Below are positions 25,351 to 33,575 of a stretch of 34,423 nucleotides of DNA, one piece after another. The notes beneath the pieces were generated by a model. It made no database searches, was not told the origin of the DNA, and worked only from the letters and a program-made list of their open reading frames with translations. Position 1 is the first letter of the stretch. Each line of letters begins with the position of its first letter. Made by a program: the position numbers and the translations under genes. The stretch spans positions 1 through 34,423 of the forward strand of contig NZ_BPQS01000052.1 in NCBI RefSeq assembly GCF_022179385.1, in the 5' to 3' direction. The DNA is from Methylobacterium longum (GTDB taxonomy: Bacteria; Pseudomonadota; Alphaproteobacteria; Rhizobiales; Beijerinckiaceae).

Positions 25351-25656
25351 ATGGCGGAGCACGACGACGGAGAGGCGCACGCGGTCGGCTTCGCTCGGGT
25401 GGATACGGCCGCGGCGTCGGAGCGCGCCCGCCTCCAGCGATTGCTGCGGCGCGTCGCCGACGCCCTTCAGGTGCCCGAAGCCAGCCTGTACGACGCCGTC
25501 GCCCGTTCGTCGCCGACGAAGACCGGGTCAGACGCTCCCGGGGACGATCTCGCCAGCCAATGCGCGGCACTGGAGCGGGCGTTCCGGCGCATCCGCGACC
25601 CCGAGGAGCGACGACGGCTCCTCGCCCTCGTGCAGGCGGCGTCCGAGCGGCTTTGA
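25351..25656 (+). CDS. Small XRE-tail-like protein, 101 aa (copy B)
   Basis: Contains RLLRRVADALQVPEASLYDA at about residues 30-49 and the C-terminal AFRRIRDPEERRRLLALVQA. Both parallel copy A at 24228, with the same spacing and high identity in the blocks but unrelated N-termini and linkers. As in copy A, the helix-turn-helix recognition part is missing. It is transcribed divergently from the third PAS gene with 110 bases between starts, in which CGCAAC occurs twice (at about 25292 and 25300), a possible operator. Start ATG 25351; the ribosome binding site is weak. The function is inferred only from resemblance. Confidence 0.65.
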   Translation: MAEHDDGEAHAVGFARVDTAAASERARLQRLLRRVADALQVPEASLYDAVARSSPTKTGSDAPGDDLASQCAALERAFRRIRDPEERRRLLALVQAASERL

Positions 25657-25848
25657 ATGATCCGGCATGGAGCGGATGGCGCCGCCCCGGCGCCGCCATC
25701 CGCGGTGACGACGCGCCCTCCTCCGTCACGTCATCCGGGTCAGGCAGGTGCGGGCCGTGGTCGTGCGGCGCAGCGATGCGATCGATCTGGCCGTCACGCA
25801 GGCCGCCGGGACGGGGAGCGTCCCGGCCCGTGAGGATCGGCGCGCCGG

Positions 25849-27315
25849 TCAGAATTCTCCGGCGAGTCCCGCCCGCGCTCCGAGTGCATTGTCGCCGCCA
25901 TAAGCGACACCCGCGGTGATGGCGATCGGCACACAGCAGGTGGGCAGCCGGTGCGCCAGGGCGACGCCGCCGGCCCATTCGCCCCGGTAGGTCGCGCCGT
26001 TCGTCGCCCAGGTGGTCTTGCCGGGCGCAGAGGGCATCGGAGCGGTGGCCATGGCGATCGCCATGGCGACGCCCTGCCGGGCTTCCTTGCGGGTCTGGAT
26101 GGCGTAGCGCTGCACCGCGTCCGTCTTGGCTTCCAGGTTGTTCACCTGAGCCTGCACCGAGTCGATGCGGTTGCCCAATCCGGCGATGGTCGACGGTCCG
26201 TAGGCGGAGGCCGCGAGGTTCCCGGCGGCGTCGGTCGTCACGAAATTGGTCGCGCCGCTCTGGGCCGCGGCGCTCGCCGGCGAGGCGATCCCGGCCAGCG
26301 TGTAGGTGTTGCCGGCGTTGCCGATCGCGACCTGATTGGCCCGGGTCGTTTTGACGTTGGCGCCGATGGCGACCGTGTTCGCCTGATTGGCGGCGGCGCC
26401 GTTTCCGAGCGCGACGCTGCTGTTTCCAGCCGCCGAGGCCGCGGCGCCGATCGCCGTGGATCCCGAACCCGTCGCGCCCGCGACGAAGCCGAGGGCCGTG
26501 CTGCCGTCTCCCAGCGCCGCAGACGCCGTGCCGATTGCGGTGCTGCCGACCCCCTGGGCGCTCGCGGCATAGCCAAGGGCGACGCCGCCGGTATTGCCGG
26601 CGCTCGCCCCGGTTCCGATCGCCGTCGCTGCGGTGCCGGATGCGCTCGATCCGTATCCGACGGCCAGCGCGTCCCCGCCGATGGCGCTCGGACCCGCTTG
26701 GCCGCTCGTGTTGTTGGCTGCGATGCCGGTGATTTCCGAGAACGAGGTGAGCCGAAGATCGGTGACGACGCTCTGGCCCTGCACCTGCGTGACGTTGCCG
26801 GTGATGATGTAGACGCCCTGGCCCCCGCCGGTGCCGCCGGTGCCCCCTCCTCCGGTCCCGCAGGTGCCGCACGCGCCGCCTGTCCCGGCCGTTCCGAGGG
26901 TGAGACCGGTGCCGAGCAGGCCGTCACCCGGTCCGGTCGTGCCGACGATCAGCCCGGTGCCGAGGACACCGGCCCCGCTCGTGCCGACCTGCACGCCGGT
27001 GCCGAGAAGGCCGCTGCCGGGATCGCTCGTGCTGACGCTGAGTCCGGTCCCGAGGAGGCCACCGCCACTCGTCCCGATCTGCACGCCGGTGCCGAGGAGG
27101 CCGCTGCCCGGATCGCTCGTGCTGACGCTGAGTCCGGTCCCGAGAATGCCGCCGCCGGATGTATCCAGCGTGCCGCGCAGCAGTTGCGCCTGCGCCGGTG
27201 ACGCGACGACAAGTCCTGGAAGCCCACTGCACAACAACAAGGCCGCAACGCTGACGCCGCGTGTCGAAGACCTCTCTCGGATCGACCTGAATGATCCGGC
27301 GGAAACGTCACGCAT
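25849..27315 (-). CDS. Trimeric autotransporter adhesin (YadA-like)
   Basis: A 488-residue surface protein with these parts: (1) a long signal peptide ending ASPAQAQ near residue 43; (2) three 30-residue Gly-rich repeats (LLGTGLSVSTSDPGSGLLGT type) at about 53-143; (3) a Gly/Thr/Cys linker; (4) a YadA-type head with about ten 14-residue repeats, such as ATAIGTGASAGNTGGVALGY and STAIGAAASAAGNSSVALGN, up to about residue 350; (5) a short coiled-coil stalk (RIDSVQAQVNNLEAKTDAVQ); (6) a C-terminal membrane anchor ending in Phe (LGARAGLAGEF). The family forms homotrimers whose anchor threads the passenger through the outer membrane. ATG 27315 has AGAGGA about 7 bases upstream. Confidence 0.88.
   Translation of the reverse strand: MRDVSAGSFRSIRERSSTRGVSVAALLLCSGLPGLVVASPAQAQLLRGTLDTSGGGILGTGLSVSTSDPGSGLLGTGVQIGTSGGGLLGTGLSVSTSDPGSGLLGTGVQVGTSGAGVLGTGLIVGTTGPGDGLLGTGLTLGTAGTGGACGTCGTGGGGTGGTGGGQGVYIITGNVTQVQGQSVVTDLRLTSFSEITGIAANNTSGQAGPSAIGGDALAVGYGSSASGTAATAIGTGASAGNTGGVALGYAASAQGVGSTAIGTASAALGDGSTALGFVAGATGSGSTAIGAAASAAGNSSVALGNGAAANQANTVAIGANVKTTRANQVAIGNAGNTYTLAGIASPASAAAQSGATNFVTTDAAGNLAASAYGPSTIAGLGNRIDSVQAQVNNLEAKTDAVQRYAIQTRKEARQGVAMAIAMATAPMPSAPGKTTWATNGATYRGEWAGGVALAHRLPTCCVPIAITAGVAYGGDNALGARAGLAGEF
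26887..27156 (-). repeat. Three tandem 90-bp repeats in the adhesin gene
   Basis: The unit of 90 bases encodes 30 residues (GGGILGTGLSVSTSDPGSGL then LGTGVQIGTS). The first two copies, 27156-27067 and 27066-26977, are nearly identical in DNA. The third, 26976-26887, is diverged (VLGTGLIVGTTGPGDGLLGT). Near-identical neighbouring copies suggest recent duplication and possible length variation. Confidence 0.85.
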
Positions 27316-27775
27316 CTGCGATTCCTCTGCTGAGGTACTGTACGAAGCCCCCGGTGCCCCGGCGCTTTCGATGTGCACACTTTGTGGTTGAAAGGTTGAT
27401 CCTATCTTAAAGTTGTATCTACAAATTCATTCAACCTCACTGCGGTGGTGGGCGGGCCGTCGGCGCTTTGGCGACGCGTGAAGGGCACGGACCCGCGGCG
27501 CCCGCAGCCGCGTGCGTTCCGCACCGGTTCGAAGCCGATCAGTCCCCGGTTGTGCCCGGGCGGATCCCAGAGACGATCCGCTCACCCGACCATTCAGGAC
27601 TCCGCGGCGCCGGCGACGGATTCGCTGACCGGCCGCGGGCGATACACCTTTAAATTGCGATTAAGCATTCGTTTGCCATACCGGCACGGGTCGCCCGCGC
27701 TGGGCACAGCGAGACACCGACAGGAATGCGGCGGCCGCGACGGGATCCGTCGTGCCGCCGTTCGTGAGGACGTGG
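27316..27775. other. Divergent intergenic region between adhesin and TolC-like gene
   Basis: Gene-free. It holds the upstream region of the adhesin (minus strand) and of the TolC-like channel (plus strand). It contains nested inverted repeats: GGTTGAA (27387-27393) with TTCAACC (27430-27436), and TTGTA-TC-TACAA at 27413-27424. The latter overlaps the motif shared with the peptide operon. Part 27440-27660 is GC-rich and shows nothing recognisable. Confidence 0.5.
27406..27419 (-). promoter_or_regulatory. Shared motif upstream of the adhesin
   Basis: On the minus strand the sequence reads GATACAACTTTAAG, about 90 bases before the adhesin ATG. The same motif with one changed base in the first 13 (GATACAACTATAAA) lies 49 bases before the leader-peptide gene at 33719. 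It is AT-rich and could be a -10 region or an activator/repressor site. It overlaps the small palindrome TTGTA-TC-TACAA. Confidence 0.45.
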
Positions 27776-29209
27776 ATGCCGCCTTGGAGTGCCCAGGCCG
27801 TCTTGGTCGCGGCGGTGGTCGGACACCTGGCGGTCGACCCGATCCGGCCGGCCTGCGGCCGGGAACGGGCCGATCCGGCCTCCGCTGCCCTCGTCGAGAG
27901 CTTCGCGCTCCGTGCCGAAGACGCGCGCCAGGACGCCACCGAGGCCCGGCTGCGCGGCGCGCAGGACGCCTTCATGCCGACGGTGTGGGCTCTCGCCGAC
28001 GCGCCGTTGAGCAGTCGGATCCGCTACAGCCCCGAACTGGCTCCGACGATCCTCGGGCTCGATGCGACGCCGCGTTCAGCACCCTATCAACTGGGGATCG
28101 TGGCCGATCTGCCCGTCTTCGATGGGTTCAGGCGGCTCAACACCCTGCGGGCGGCGGATGCAGAGGTCCAGGCAGGGCGCGCCGCCGTCGTCGGCAAGCG
28201 CCAGCAGGTGCTTCTGGAGACGGCGCTCGCCGTCTTGTCGGTGATGCGCGACGGGCAGATCGTGAGGTTCCGGGAGGCCCAGTGCGCGGCGATCGGCCGG
28301 ATCCTGGAGACGACCCAGCGGCAGCGCGCGGTCGGCGACGCGACGCGCACCGATGTAGCCCTGGCTCAGTCCCGCCTGCAGGCCGCGGAGGCGGGCCGGG
28401 ACCGTGCCCGGGCCGAACTCACCGTCTCGCGTGCCGCGGTAGTGCGCCTGACCGGCCTCGAGCCGGAACAAGTGGCCGCGCCGCGCCTGCCCGGCAGCCT
28501 TCCGCGCACGGCCGACCTCTATGCGGCCCAGGTGCGGGATGCCAATCCCGCGCTGGTCGCGGCGCGCCTCGATGCGCATTCGACCACCGCCAGGGCCAGG
28601 GCCGCGGGCGCGGACCTCCTCCCGACCGTCAACCTGCAATTCACGCGGGTCGCGCAGTACGGCTATAGCGCGGCGCTCGATCGCATCACCGACACCACCA
28701 CCCGCCTGCTCGCCCGGATCCCGATCTACGAGCCGGGTGCATTCCCCCGCGTGGCGGAAGCCTCCGCGCTGGCGCGTCAGCGCGGCTACGAAGTCCAGGA
28801 TGCCGAGCGCGAGACGCTCAGCACCGCGCACGCCAATTTTCTCCGGTACAAGATCGTGTCCGATCAGGCGACGCGCCTGGTGGCCCGCGTCGAGGCGTTG
28901 CGTCAGTCCGTGCGCGGATTCGAGATCGAGCGTGGCGCGGGCTTTCGCACCATCCTCGACGAGTTGAACCTCCGGGCCGAACTCGGCGACGCCGAATCCG
29001 GCGCGGCCGCCGTCGCGACCGAGCGCGATGCCCTGTCCCTGGCGCTCGCCGCAGCCGCCGGGCTGCTCGACGTCGATCGACCCGGCGCGGCCGGGCGTCG
29101 CGCGCGCTTGCTGCCGCCGGCGAACAAACCCGCGGTGCGGCCGGAAGTCAGGCGAGCTCCGGAAGCCGCCCTGCGGCTCTCGCGGTTCGATCCGGATCAG
29201 CTTCCGTGA
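27776..29209 (+). CDS. TolC-family outer-membrane efflux channel
   Basis: Outer-membrane, periplasm-spanning trimeric channel of type I secretion and efflux systems. The 477-residue protein has a signal-like hydrophobic start (SAQAVLVAAVVGHLAVDP). It then has the two-fold repeated helical layout of TolC: ASAALVESFALRAEDARQDA near 31, the strand-helix turn with YQLGIVADLPVFDGFRR near 105, VGDATRTDVALAQSRLQAAE near 190, and second-half equivalents LPTVNLQFTRV and ERGAGFRTILDELNLRAELG. ATG 27776 has GAGG six bases upstream; GTG 27752 is an alternative. Its 3' end overlaps the convergent exporter gene by 62 bases. Probably the outer-membrane partner of the exporter and HlyD protein. Confidence 0.85.
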   Translation: MPPWSAQAVLVAAVVGHLAVDPIRPACGRERADPASAALVESFALRAEDARQDATEARLRGAQDAFMPTVWALADAPLSSRIRYSPELAPTILGLDATPRSAPYQLGIVADLPVFDGFRRLNTLRAADAEVQAGRAAVVGKRQQVLLETALAVLSVMRDGQIVRFREAQCAAIGRILETTQRQRAVGDATRTDVALAQSRLQAAEAGRDRARAELTVSRAAVVRLTGLEPEQVAAPRLPGSLPRTADLYAAQVRDANPALVAARLDAHSTTARARAAGADLLPTVNLQFTRVAQYGYSAALDRITDTTTRLLARIPIYEPGAFPRVAEASALARQRGYEVQDAERETLSTAHANFLRYKIVSDQATRLVARVEALRQSVRGFEIERGAGFRTILDELNLRAELGDAESGAAAVATERDALSLALAAAAGLLDVDRPGAAGRRARLLPPANKPAVRPEVRRAPEAALRLSRFDPDQLP

Positions 29210-31307
29210 CCAGCCGCCCGTTCGCCACGCGTACGACCCGGTCGACGCAGGCGAGCACGTGCGGGCTGTGCGTGACGTAGACCTTGGCCGCGGCGACGTG
29301 GCGTAAGCCCTCGACCAGCGCCCGCTCGGTCTCGGGGTCGAGATTGGCGGTGACTTCATCGAGCAGGAGCAGACGCGGCCGTCGACACAGGGCACGGGCG
29401 ACCAAGAGGCGCCGCCGCTGGCCGGTCGAGAGAAGGCCGCTCTCCTCCGAGACCAGGGTCGCGAAGCCCTGCGGCAGCGCATCGACGGCCGCGCCGAGCC
29501 CGACCTGATCGAGGGCATCCTCCATCTGCGTCCGCGTCACCGATGGGTCGAACAGGACGAGATTGTCGGCCACCGTGCCGGCGAAGAGGCCGTCATCGGC
29601 GAAGACGACGCCGAGATTGGCGCGGAACTCGCGCCGGCCGAACTGATCCAGGGTGGTCCCGTCCACCGAAAGGCGGCCCGCCGCCGGATCGTGCAGGCTC
29701 GCCAGGACCTTCAGCAGGGACGACTTGCCGGAGCCCGACGCGCCCATGATCGCGATGCTCTCGCCGCCAGCCACATCGACCGTGAGGTTCACGTCCACGA
29801 GGAGCGGCGCATCGGCCCGGCCGAACTGAATGCGGACCCCGTCCAGCGCCACGCTCCAGCGAACGGCCCGGTGGATGCGGACGCCCGCGGCCCCCGGTTC
29901 CGGATCCTGTCCGACTAGGTCGTCGAGGCGCTGGAAATGCACGCGCATGACCGAGAGATGCATCAGGTTGACGGTCAGCCGGTTCACGCGTTCGAAGAAG
30001 TCGCCGCGCAGGGCGAAGAACGCGTAGAGCGAACCGATCGTCAGGCTGTTCCCGATGACGGCGCCCACGCCCATGTACAGCGTCGTCACCGTGCTGGTGG
30101 CGATCACCACGTGCATGAACAGTTCCGCGTCGATGGTGGCGTGCCGCGCGCGGAAATCGGTGTTGGCGAAGCGCGTGAAGCTCTCGAACCACCGCATGGC
30201 GAACAGGTCGGTGGCGTTGTGGGCCTTGAGGGCGGCCACCCCGCGCAGCCCGTCGAGGAGCCGCGCCTGCTCCTCGGACCGCGCCTCCAGCGACGCGGCG
30301 GTGTGGCGGCGCAGGGCGGGGAAGGTCACGGCGCGGGCGATCAGCACGGCGACGAGGGTCAGCAGCGTCACCCCGGCCATGAGCGGAGCGTAGTAGGTCA
30401 TCAGCCCGACGAGCAGCAGCGACGTGGCCGTGTCGGCGACCGCCGTGACGAGGCCACCCACCAGGAAGGTCTTGATGTGGTCGATGGAATCGACCCGAAC
30501 GGCGAAATCGCCCGGATGTCGCCGCTCGAAGTAGCCGAGCGGCAGGCGGAAGGCGTGGCCGACGACGTTGCGGGTGAATTGCAGCTGCAGCAGCGTCGAG
30601 GATCGCAGCACGATCGCATCCCGCAGCCAACGGCCGACCGCCTCGAACACCATCATCGCGGCCAGGCCGATCGCGAGCACGCGCAGGAGGTCGAGGTCGA
30701 CTTGCGGGATGACCACGTCGAGGGCGATCTCCAGCAGCACCGGCATCCCGAGGGCGAGAAGCGCGATGGCAAGGGACACGAGGCTGATCTGCCAGACCGT
30801 GTTGCCGAGGCCGCGCGTGGCGCGGAACACCTCCACGAAGCCCAGGCGTCGCTCGGCGGTGAGCCGGGCGAAATCCATCCGGGGCTGGAACTCCAGCACC
30901 ACGCCGGAGAACAGGCGCTCCATGTCGGCCCGGTCGTAGATCCGAAGACCGAATTCGGGATCGTGGACGTGGTAGCGGCCGGCCCGGATGCGCTCCAGGA
31001 CGACGAAGTGATTGCCGTTCCAGTGCAGGATGGCCGGCAGGGCGACACTCGTCAGCTCGCCGACGTTGGAGAGAGCGAATCCGTTCGCGTCGAGGCCGAG
31101 CCCCTCGGCGACCTCGACGATATCGCCGAGGGACATGCCGCTCTGCGAGAGCGGAAAGAGGGCGCGCAGGTAGCTCAGGTCGATGTCGTGGCGATGGACG
31201 TTGGCGATCATCGCCAGGCACGCGAGCCCGCACTCCTTCGCCTCGCTCTGCGCGACCGGGCGGACCGCGCGTCGGTGCGCCAGCACGCGCTTCAGCCATT
31301 CCGCCAT
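29148..31307 (-). CDS. C39-peptidase ABC exporter (leader-cleaving, PCAT type)
   Basis: Inner-membrane ABC transporter that cuts double-glycine leaders and exports the mature peptide. The 719-residue product has three parts. The N-terminal C39 peptidase (1-140) has oxyanion Gln20 and catalytic Cys26 in AQSEAKECGLACLAMIA, His100 in HWNGNHFVVLE and Asp116 in VHDPEFG, so the triad is complete. The membrane domain (about 165-450) has six helices. The ATPase has Walker A GASGSGKSS near 520, a signature reading LSTGQ (usual LSGGQ) near 624 and Walker B LLLLDEVTANLD near 646. ATG 31307 lies four bases after the HlyD gene stop. Cognate substrate is most likely the 47-residue peptide at 33719. Confidence 0.94.
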   Translation of the reverse strand: MAEWLKRVLAHRRAVRPVAQSEAKECGLACLAMIANVHRHDIDLSYLRALFPLSQSGMSLGDIVEVAEGLGLDANGFALSNVGELTSVALPAILHWNGNHFVVLERIRAGRYHVHDPEFGLRIYDRADMERLFSGVVLEFQPRMDFARLTAERRLGFVEVFRATRGLGNTVWQISLVSLAIALLALGMPVLLEIALDVVIPQVDLDLLRVLAIGLAAMMVFEAVGRWLRDAIVLRSSTLLQLQFTRNVVGHAFRLPLGYFERRHPGDFAVRVDSIDHIKTFLVGGLVTAVADTATSLLLVGLMTYYAPLMAGVTLLTLVAVLIARAVTFPALRRHTAASLEARSEEQARLLDGLRGVAALKAHNATDLFAMRWFESFTRFANTDFRARHATIDAELFMHVVIATSTVTTLYMGVGAVIGNSLTIGSLYAFFALRGDFFERVNRLTVNLMHLSVMRVHFQRLDDLVGQDPEPGAAGVRIHRAVRWSVALDGVRIQFGRADAPLLVDVNLTVDVAGGESIAIMGASGSGKSSLLKVLASLHDPAAGRLSVDGTTLDQFGRREFRANLGVVFADDGLFAGTVADNLVLFDPSVTRTQMEDALDQVGLGAAVDALPQGFATLVSEESGLLSTGQRRRLLVARALCRRPRLLLLDEVTANLDPETERALVEGLRHVAAAKVYVTHSPHVLACVDRVVRVANGRLVTEADPDRTARAAGRLPELA

Positions 31308-31311
31308 CGCG

Positions 31312-32571
31312 TCAGCCCCTTCCTCGCATCGCCCGGATCGGATCGAGCACCCAGTCGATCAGGCGGCGGCGCTCGACCACGATGTCGGCGCTCAGCGTCG
31401 AGCCGATCCGGATCGGCTCCTCGGCGCCGTAGGCCTGGACCGTGCGCGCGTCCGGAACGACCTCGATGCGGTAGGTGGATTGGCGGGTGGATCCCAGCTG
31501 GTCCGCGCCCGCGAGTGCCTCGGCCGCCGGCCGCTGCGGCGAGGCAGCGATCGACGTGATGGTCCCGTGCCCGATCCCGAAGGTCTTGTACGGGAAGGCG
31601 TCATATTTCAGCACCACGCGCTGCCCGATCTTGGCGAAGCCGATGGCGCGCGCCGGCACGTCCAGCACGATGAGCGGGTCCGCCCCCGCGTCCCCGACCG
31701 CCGCGAGCACCTGATCGGCGGCGACGGATCCGCCGACCTCGACGAACAAGCCGGCCACCTGCCCGTCGACCGGGGCCACGATGTCGAGGCGGGACTGCGC
31801 GGCGAGGCCGGCGAGCTGCGCTTCGATCGCGCTCAGTTCGTTGCGCACGGCGGCGAGCTGGCCCTCCTTCTCCGCCATCACGGTCCGCTGGGAGCGACCG
31901 CGCTCGGCCGCCTGCTGGCGCATCTCGGCCCGGCGCGCCCGCAGCTCGGCCATCTGGCGGCCGTACTCCAGAAGCGCGCGGCGCTGCGCGTTGAGGGCAT
32001 CCCGCGTCGCGTAGCCCTGGTCGAGATAGGCCTGGACGCGTTCGACCATCGCGCCCTGCTCGCGCAGCCCCTGGCGCAGGACCACCTCCTGCCGGTCGAA
32101 GGCGACCGCGACGGCGTGCATGTTGGCGTCGATCTCCGCCCGCTCGCTGCCACCCTGCGCCAGGAAGGCGGTCAGGCGATCGCGTTCGCGGTCGAGCACC
32201 CCGCGCCGCTCGACGAGGCTCTTCCGCTCGGCCGCGACCGTGGAGATGCCGCCGGCGAAGCGCTCGTGGAGTTGCACCTGCAGCAGCCTCTGGCCGCGCC
32301 GCACCGTCTCGCCCTGGCGAACATCGATCGACGCGACGATTCCGGGAGCGCGCGCGTCGAGACGCGAGAGCCCGGAGACAGCCGAGACGTAGCCGCGCAC
32401 GGATTCGGTGCGGGCGAAGTGCCCGAAGAGGAGGGCCGCAACGACGACGACGATCATCAGCCCGAAGAACCATGCCAGGGCCGTCGATCCGCGGTCGCCA
32501 TGCAGGTGAAGGGCGCCGGCCCGCCGCTTGAGAAAGCCGGGCGGTGCCTGCGCCGCGCGGTCCTCGCTCAC
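31312..32571 (-). CDS. HlyD-family periplasmic adaptor of the peptide exporter
   Basis: Membrane-fusion protein that links the ABC exporter to a TolC-like channel. The 419-residue protein has a short cytoplasmic N-terminus, one membrane helix near 33-52 (ALAWFFGLMIVVVVAALLF) and a barrel start VRGYVSAVSGLSRLDARAPG with a lipoyl-like half (IVASIDVRQGETVRRGQRLL). A long coiled-coil hairpin follows at about 100-250, then the second lipoyl half (LDIVAPVDGQVAGLFVEVGG) and the C-terminal barrel. The GTG start at 32571 overlaps the preceding TGA stop by four bases, so translation is coupled to the acyltransferase-like gene. Type matches adaptors of colicin V/lagunamide-like and other C39 exporters. 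Confidence 0.92.
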   Translation of the reverse strand: MSEDRAAQAPPGFLKRRAGALHLHGDRGSTALAWFFGLMIVVVVAALLFGHFARTESVRGYVSAVSGLSRLDARAPGIVASIDVRQGETVRRGQRLLQVQLHERFAGGISTVAAERKSLVERRGVLDRERDRLTAFLAQGGSERAEIDANMHAVAVAFDRQEVVLRQGLREQGAMVERVQAYLDQGYATRDALNAQRRALLEYGRQMAELRARRAEMRQQAAERGRSQRTVMAEKEGQLAAVRNELSAIEAQLAGLAAQSRLDIVAPVDGQVAGLFVEVGGSVAADQVLAAVGDAGADPLIVLDVPARAIGFAKIGQRVVLKYDAFPYKTFGIGHGTITSIAASPQRPAAEALAGADQLGSTRQSTYRIEVVPDARTVQAYGAEEPIRIGSTLSADIVVERRRLIDWVLDPIRAMRGRG

Positions 32572-33488
32572 GCAGCCCCTCCCCGCGGTACGGGTTCGCC
32601 GGCCGCCGGCAGAAACTCGGGCAGGCGCGCCCAATGGTGCCACTGCTCGGGCCAGGTGCGGACCGTCGCCTCGATGTGACGACGCATCAGCTCGGCCACG
32701 CGGTCGCGCTCCTCCGGGTCGTTCGCTCGGACGGTGAAGGGATCGCTCGGCATCACGATGGAGCCGCCGGCCCGTGCGGCGACCGCAAGGGGCACGACCG
32801 TTGCGCCCGTCAGGTGAGCCAGGGTCTCGATGCCGAAGGCGAACGCCGTGGGAAGGCCGAGGACCGGCATCGCGGCCGGCCGTCCATAGCTCGGCGGCAG
32901 GTCGCCGAAGACGACGAGGACCGCGCTCTGGCGGGCGAACCGGACCGCCGGCAGGTAGCCCGACCGGTCCGTGACGGTCAGGAACCGCACCGGGATCCCG
33001 AATTCGGTGATGCGCTGCATGACCCGCGTCTCCAACGGCCGGTCGTCGCGCCGCCTCAGGACCAGCAGCGACCGGTCGGGGAAGAAGGTCAGGAGGATCT
33101 TGAGGAGGCCCAGCACGTAGGGCCCCATGTGCAGGGGTGCGAGGATCACCGGCTCCCCGCGGGAAGCGAGATGCGTCAGGATCTCCGGGGATCGTACCGA
33201 CACATGGTCGAGGTCGCTTCTGATCCCGGTGAGGCTGCGTCTGTGCAGCGACAGCCATTCCATCTCGGCGAGCGCGTCGTGGAAGGCGGCCTCGCGGTCG
33301 AGGCGCACGGCCTCGCGCCGGGGCAGCCGGAGCACACGCTCGAAACAGGGTGACAGACCGGCGCGCGCACCGCCACGGGTGAGCGCCGTCAGATGAAACA
33401 GGCTGCGCAGGGCCCGGCGCCGGGCGCGGATCGGCAGGCTGGCGACGAGCCCGGCCACAGCGGAGATGCCTGGGGGTTGCTCCGCCAC
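32568..33488 (-). CDS. LpxL/HtrB-like acyltransferase-fold protein lacking the catalytic acid
   Basis: A 306-residue protein of the lysophospholipid acyltransferase fold, nearest to lipid A late acyltransferases (LpxL/HtrB). Family members carry HxxxxD/E (usually HFGNWE). Here the block reads APLHMGPYVLG near residues 116-126, so the His is kept but Val stands where the acid should be. The later blocks are kept: GDLPPSYGRPAAMPVLGLPT near 195-215, the GATVVPLAVA strand near 228 and the C-terminal PEQWHHW near 285. It may be a pseudoenzyme, or an enzyme using a different acid, acting on the peptide or membrane lipid. GTG 33488 has AGGATGG about nine bases upstream. Between the peptide gene (87 bases) and the HlyD gene. 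Confidence 0.8.
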   Translation of the reverse strand: MAEQPPGISAVAGLVASLPIRARRRALRSLFHLTALTRGGARAGLSPCFERVLRLPRREAVRLDREAAFHDALAEMEWLSLHRRSLTGIRSDLDHVSVRSPEILTHLASRGEPVILAPLHMGPYVLGLLKILLTFFPDRSLLVLRRRDDRPLETRVMQRITEFGIPVRFLTVTDRSGYLPAVRFARQSAVLVVFGDLPPSYGRPAAMPVLGLPTAFAFGIETLAHLTGATVVPLAVAARAGGSIVMPSDPFTVRANDPEERDRVAELMRRHIEATVRTWPEQWHHWARLPEFLPAAGEPVPRGGAA

Positions 33489-33575
33489 TGGTATCGTCCA
33501 TCCTGTTCGGATTGCACCCGTCGCACGCTGGCCGAGGCCGGCGCGCGGGACGAGACCTCGCGCACCGGCTCCCCG

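Noticed and set aside
31312..33501. Single 729-residue fusion frame extending the HlyD gene upstream
   Set aside because: The upstream half is the shadow of the LpxL-like gene in another frame. The HlyD start GTG at 32571 overlaps the preceding stop in the usual coupled manner.
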